64,000 nucleotides of DNA from Strigamia acuminata (lineage: Eukaryota; Arthropoda; Chilopoda; Geophilomorpha; Linotaeniidae): contig OX442318.1 of NCBI GenBank assembly GCA_949358305.1, positions 16,090,902 through 16,154,901 of the forward strand, given 5' to 3'. Both the position numbers and the translations under genes were made by a program. Under the pieces are notes generated by a model. The model worked only from the letters and a program-made list of their open reading frames with translations, was not told the origin of the DNA and did no database searches. The stretch's first letter is position 1, and each line of letters opens with the position of its first letter. This document shows positions 63,520-64,000 of the stretch, piece by piece.

Positions 63520-64000
63520 CGTGAATTTAGTGTCCAACACGCCAGAAACACAGCAAAAACACACACAAGATTGCTCAAAACACTTTGAAATACTGGTAAT
63601 CGCAACTGGGTGCAGTGTTGCGATGTTAGTTCGCTCTTAATACTATGTTAGTGTATCCTAGTAACAACACTAAGCTAATAATCGTATTCAACAATATATT
63701 CGAAAATAAAACGAAATAAACGAAATAAAGAGTTCATATATGTTGGCTTCCTGCTGCAGACTATCCACTTGTTTCGTACTGACAGCTTTGAGTCACACTT
63801 CACGTGTGGTTGAGAAAAAAACGTCGTATTGTTGATTTTCCCTCGTTTTTCCGTCTTTTTCGCCTCGAAAAATTCAGTTCCTTCGAGAATTTTCTCGTTT
63901 TTGGCAATTCCCGTTCGTTTATTGCTCGTTCACACTTCCCGTGTGGTTGTCGAGCGTCGTCGTCCTTGCGTATTTGTCGTCGAGTTGTTTTCTCGGCGAA
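63520..64000 (-). other. 5' leader of copia E (partial)
   Basis: Non-coding sequence with no LTR copy or primer binding site found. A 20-bp direct repeat, TCACACTTCMCGTGTGGTTG, occurs at 63793-63812 and 63930-63949. The sequence becomes T-rich towards the window end on the plus strand. Confidence 0.6.

Larger units (their letters stand above)
58700..64000 (-). mobile_element. Copia E, LTR retrotransposon running out of the window
   Basis: 3' LTR, polypurine tract, intact gag-pol frame and part of a leader. No second LTR copy occurs before base 64000, so the 5' end lies outside. It begins where the leader of D breaks off, which indicates insertion into D. CGCGG (58695-58699) would be one copy of the target duplication; the other copy is outside. 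The polyprotein is the most divergent of the five. Confidence 0.88.

Overview
The window is eukaryotic and almost entirely repetitive. It is a large higher-order satellite array with five Ty1/copia-type LTR retrotransposons in it. I see no host gene that I can support, and no rRNA or tRNA gene. An animal host is the best reading: the one primer binding site that can be read in full (14306-14324) matches 19 nt of the 3' end of a metazoan-type initiator-Met tRNA, and the plant and yeast versions differ there. CpG is abundant throughout. That argues against strong germline methylation and fits an invertebrate better than a vertebrate; an arthropod is only a guess.

Layout. 1-3473: copia A, plus strand, its 5' part outside the window. 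3474-8131: satellite. 8132-14627: copia B, minus strand, complete, with two identical 301-bp LTRs and a 5-bp target duplication; it belongs to the same family as A. 14628-15653: satellite resumes. 15654-21758: copia C, plus strand, intact polyprotein and 3' LTR but no recognisable 5' LTR. 21759-53320: uninterrupted satellite. 53321-58699: copia D, minus strand, inserted in the satellite. 58700-64000: copia E, minus strand, a more distant family, apparently nested in the leader of D and running out of the window.

The satellite has several levels. (1) A monomer of about 340 bp, with an AT-rich imperfect palindrome and a GC-rich linker that often carries (GA)n. (2) A 1,015-bp trimer of it, in 2 or 3 tandem copies. 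(3) A GC-rich cassette of 53-bp and 11-bp minisatellite repeats around an unchanging 93-bp AT-rich core (11 copies), bounded by inverted-repeat arms. (4) Units of 3.6-6.1 kb built from cassette plus trimers, which I name X, Y, Z and W. (5) A super-period of about 18.13-18.17 kb, in which Y-Z at 25863-35186 recurs almost unchanged at 44030-53320. Unit Y is special: it has a 233-bp inverted repeat around a 1.38-kb loop, and a 1.9-kb segment unlike the satellite.

The five polyproteins all have long uninterrupted frames with gag zinc knuckle, protease, integrase, reverse transcriptase and RNase H, so the insertions look young. Any functional interplay is that of a retrotransposon nest in a satellite domain such as pericentromere, sex-chromosome or B-chromosome heterochromatin; that location is inference.
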